44,421 bases of DNA from a bacterium HR25 (GTDB lineage: Bacteria > Chloroflexota > Dehalococcoidia > SM23-28-2 > HRbin24), in NCBI GenBank assembly GCA_002898615.1, contig BEIB01000003.1, positions 1-44,421 on the forward strand, written 5' to 3'. The notes beneath the pieces are model-generated. The model saw only the letters and a program-made list of their open reading frames with translations. It was not told where the DNA came from and did not search any database. How positions within the stretch are numbered: the first letter of the stretch is position 1; each line of letters begins with the position of its first letter. The position numbers were made by a program, and so were the translations under genes. This document shows, one piece after another, positions 41,864 to 44,421 of this stretch.

Positions 41864-43588
41864 ATGGCCGGCGGGAAGTTCCCTTGGCGGCTGTGGGCCT
41901 TGGCCATCGGCATGGGCCTCGGCTTCCTGGTGCTGACCGGGCGGCTGGCCCACCTCCAGATCATAGAACATGAGACCTATGTCCAGCGGGCGCGCCTCAC
42001 TCGCCTCCACGACGAGAAGACGATAGGTCACCGGGGGGCCATCCTGGACGCCAACGGCCACCCCCTGGCCATGAGCGTCCAGGCCTACAACGTCCTGGTA
42101 GAACGACGCGCCTGGCAGGACACCCAGAAGGCCCTGGAGGCGGCCCGCCAACTGGCTGCCATCACCGGCGGCTCCCCGGAGGAGATGGTGCGCACCGTCC
42201 AGGGGACAGAGCTCTTCGAGACCAAGGTGGCCCAGTACATCAGCTTCGAGCAGGCGCAGCAGGTCCGCCGCCTGGGGCTGCCCGGCGTGCGGGTGGAGGC
42301 GGACAGCCAGCGCATCTATCCAGAGGGGAGCCTGGCCGCCCAGCTCATCGGCGTCATCGGCCGGGACAAGGTAGGGCTGGCCGGCCTGGAGGCTGACCTC
42401 AACTCCATCCTGCAGGGCCAGCCCGGGGAGACGGTGGTGGAACGGGACGCCCTGGGGCAGGATCTCTTCTGGGCCCAGTGGCAGCAGGTGCCGCCCCAGC
42501 CGGGGTCGGATGTCGTCCTCACCATAGACCGCTACCTGCAGCGGGTGGCGGAACAGGCTCTGGAGGAGGCGGTGAAGGCGAACCGGGCGGCCGGAGGGAC
42601 CGTCATAGTGGTGGAGGTCAAGACAGGGGCCATCCTGGCTATGGCCAGCCGCCCCACCTTCGACCTGACCAACCCCGACTTCAGCGACCCCGCCAAGATA
42701 GGGCTCTTCCGCAACCCGGCCATAACGGACACCTACGAGCCGGGCTCCGTCTTCAAGCTCATCACTACCGCCGCCGCCCTGGACAGCGGCGTCGCCCGGC
42801 CGGACACCGTCTGGTACGACTCGGGCATCGTCCAGATCGGAGGGTGGCAGATCCGCAACTGGGACTTCAGCGCCAACGGCCCCCAGACCGTCACCCAGAT
42901 GCTCACCAAGAGCCTCAACACAGGCTCCGTCTGGCTGGCCCAGCAGCTAGGACCCCAGCGCTTCTACGACTACGTGCGACGCTTCGGCTTCGGCGAGCCG
43001 ACCGGGATCGACCTGAGCGGCGAAGTGGCGGGCCAGGTACGGGGGCCCAACGACCCCTCCTGGTACCCGGTGGACCTGGCCACCAACTCCTTCGGCCAGG
43101 GGATCAGCGTCACCCCCCTGCAGATGGCCATGGCCCTGGCCGCCATCGCCAACGACGGCAAGCTCATGCGACCCTACGTGGTGAGGGCGGTGACGGGCCC
43201 CGATGGCGTCCGGGAGACGCAGCCCCAGGTGGTGAGTCAGGTCATCTCCCCGGAGGCCGCCCGTACCCTCCTCCAGATGATGGGGGAGGTGGCAGCCAAG
43301 ATCTCCCCCTCTCTCCTGAGCGTGCCCGGCTACCGCGTGGGCGGGAAGACGGGGACGGCCAACGTGGCCACCGTGGGAGGCGGCTACAAGCCTGGCGCCT
43401 ACATCTCCTCCTTCGCTGGCGTGGTGCCCCTGGAGGACCCCCAACTGGCCATCCTGGTGAAGATCGACGAGCCCAAGGGCGCCCCCTGGGGCACGGTGGT
43501 GGCGGCGCCCGTCTTCGGCAAGATCGCCCAGCAGGCCATGGCTTACTACAAGGTCCCCCCCAGCACCGGGCTGGTGGTAAGGCGTTAA
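41864..43588 (+). CDS. ftsI: Septal penicillin-binding protein 2/3 (FtsI family transpeptidase)
   Basis: A 574-residue class B penicillin-binding protein that cross-links peptidoglycan at the septum. One N-terminal helix (about 9-29) anchors it. The pedestal domain has HRGAILDANGHPLA and GLEADLNSILQGQPG. The transpeptidase domain has the SxxK motif at Ser295-Lys298 (GSVFK), the SxN motif at Ser350-Asn352 (SLN), and KTG at 495-497 (GKTGTAN). There are no PASTA domains at the C-terminus, unlike many Gram-positive relatives. It follows the ftsL-like gene by 9 bp and precedes murF by 5 bp. Confidence 0.92.
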   Translation: MAGGKFPWRLWALAIGMGLGFLVLTGRLAHLQIIEHETYVQRARLTRLHDEKTIGHRGAILDANGHPLAMSVQAYNVLVERRAWQDTQKALEAARQLAAITGGSPEEMVRTVQGTELFETKVAQYISFEQAQQVRRLGLPGVRVEADSQRIYPEGSLAAQLIGVIGRDKVGLAGLEADLNSILQGQPGETVVERDALGQDLFWAQWQQVPPQPGSDVVLTIDRYLQRVAEQALEEAVKANRAAGGTVIVVEVKTGAILAMASRPTFDLTNPDFSDPAKIGLFRNPAITDTYEPGSVFKLITTAAALDSGVARPDTVWYDSGIVQIGGWQIRNWDFSANGPQTVTQMLTKSLNTGSVWLAQQLGPQRFYDYVRRFGFGEPTGIDLSGEVAGQVRGPNDPSWYPVDLATNSFGQGISVTPLQMAMALAAIANDGKLMRPYVVRAVTGPDGVRETQPQVVSQVISPEAARTLLQMMGEVAAKISPSLLSVPGYRVGGKTGTANVATVGGGYKPGAYISSFAGVVPLEDPQLAILVKIDEPKGAPWGTVVAAPVFGKIAQQAMAYYKVPPSTGLVVRR

Positions 43589-43593
43589 GTAAG

Positions 43594-44421
43594 ATGGAGA
43601 TGCTGACCCTCCAGCAGGTCACCCGCTACCTCGAGCCCGTCCTGGTGGCCCGCAGCGCCGCCCGGACAGAAGACCTGACCTTCACAGACGTGGCCATCGA
43701 CTCGCGGCGCGTCTCCCCGGGCGAGCTCTTCCTCGCCCTGCCGGGCGAGAGGCACGACGGCCACCAGTTCCTGGCCGAGGCGGTGTCCCGCGGCGCCCGC
43801 GGCCTGGTGGTCTCCCGGCCAGTGGCCGAGCCGTACCGCGACGTCGTCACCTTTCAGGTAAGCGATACGCTGCAGGCGTTGCAGCGGCTGGGCGCGGGAC
43901 GTCTGGCCGACCACCCCGGCCTGCAGGTGATAGGGGTCACGGGCAGCGTGGGCAAGACCACCTGCAAGGAGCTGATAGCGGCCGTCCTCTCCGCCCGCCA
44001 CCGCGTCCTGAAGAGCACCGGGAACCTGAACACGGAGATCGGCCTCCCCCTCTCCCTGGCCGGCCTGGAGGCGGGGCACCAGGCGGCCGTCCTGGAGATG
44101 GGGATGACGGCGCGGGGGGACATCGCCCTCCTGTGCCGCATCGCCCCTCCCCGGATAGGGGTCGTCACCTCCATAGCGCCCGTGCACCTGGAGCGGCTGG
44201 GCTCGCTGGGGGCCATCGCCGCCGCCAAGGGGGAGCTTCTGGAGGCGCTCCCCCCGGACGGCGTGGCCATCGTCAACGGCGACAGCCCTTGGGCCCACCG
44301 ACTGGCCGCCCGCACGCGGGCCCGCGTCGTCTTCTACGGCCTCTCCCCCCAGTGTCAGGTGCGAGGGGAGGGGCTGGAGAGCCATGGCCTGGACGGCATC
44401 TCCTTCTACCTGTGCGCCCGG
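43594..44421 (+). CDS. murF: UDP-MurNAc-tripeptide--D-Ala-D-Ala ligase MurF (3' end beyond window)
   Basis: The first 276 residues of a Mur ligase; the frame is open at the right edge. The N-domain has DSRRVSPGELFLALPGERHDGH (parts: DSRRV, GELFLALPGE), typical of MurE and MurF. The ATP loop is TGSVGKTT with Lys121. STGNLNTEIGLPLSL and LEMGMTARGDI are MurF-specific, matching its GNLNNxIG and EMG motifs. It adds D-Ala-D-Ala to the wall precursor. The start at ATG 43594 is 5 bp after ftsI; an ATG at 43600 is also possible. The usual murE between ftsI and murF is absent. Confidence 0.9.
   Translation, partial: MEMLTLQQVTRYLEPVLVARSAARTEDLTFTDVAIDSRRVSPGELFLALPGERHDGHQFLAEAVSRGARGLVVSRPVAEPYRDVVTFQVSDTLQALQRLGAGRLADHPGLQVIGVTGSVGKTTCKELIAAVLSARHRVLKSTGNLNTEIGLPLSLAGLEAGHQAAVLEMGMTARGDIALLCRIAPPRIGVVTSIAPVHLERLGSLGAIAAAKGELLEALPPDGVAIVNGDSPWAHRLAARTRARVVFYGLSPQCQVRGEGLESHGLDGISFYLCAR

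Noticed and set aside
39605..42151. An 848-codon open frame on the minus strand
   Set aside because: It runs antisense to mraZ, rsmH, the ftsL-like gene and ftsI, all with clear family motifs. Its composition (Gly/His/Gln/Leu-rich) matches a GC-rich shadow frame and shows no domain.

Overview
The window is GC-rich, densely coding bacterial chromosome of mostly housekeeping genes. I found no rRNA, tRNA, CRISPR array, insertion sequence or prophage. The gene mix suggests a cell-walled member of the Chloroflexota, possibly near Dehalococcoidia. Supporting points are a Chloroflexus-type malate dehydrogenase, a stand-alone Lrp ligand-binding domain protein, a ferredoxin-dependent TCA cluster, an actinobacterial-like succinate dehydrogenase anchor and a mur/fts cluster. 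This assignment is an inference; no marker gene was compared.

Left part (1-10.4 kb, + strand except one small gene). After a small membrane protein and a LysM lipoprotein comes a three-gene set resembling the 12S, 5S and 1.3S subunits of methylmalonyl-CoA:pyruvate transcarboxylase, behind its own promoter. A 77-residue RAM-domain protein on the minus strand has a near-consensus -10 and a perfect dyad at its start site. Then follow korA-korB-idh-mdh-cupin, closed by a strong intrinsic terminator. The minus-strand sdhCAB operon runs into the same terminator from the other side. Together these cover several TCA-cycle steps, with ferredoxin as partner at the 2-oxoglutarate step.

Middle part (13.8-25 kb, minus strand). 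In transcription order: aspS, a peptide-type ABC transporter (binding protein and two permeases, no ATPase), tig-clpP-clpX (protein folding and degradation), tlyA, nadK and a NUDIX hydrolase. ClpP has Glu where the catalytic Asp is expected. The tig promoter sits so close to its GTG start that the mRNA should be leaderless; aspS and the deacetylase gene look similar.

Right part (25-44.4 kb). hemW (+), ald and a histone-deacetylase-like gene (-), selB (+), then two minus-strand blocks: def-cca-yajC-secDF, and mog-trmD-rplS-priA. The divergent mog/mraZ region starts the division and wall cluster mraZ-rsmH-ftsL-ftsI-murF, which runs off the right edge and skips murE. That 212-bp region holds two DnaA-box-like 9-mers, four TGGNN repeats at exactly 10-bp spacing (the MraZ operator pattern) over an extended -10, and a separate 7-bp-arm dyad.

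The most distinctive features are regulatory (a recurrent TGn-TANNNT extended -10, leaderless starts, the mraZ control region) and biochemical (transcarboxylase set, Cys/His-rich succinate dehydrogenase anchor, ClpP Asp-to-Glu). I see no wholly new multi-gene system.
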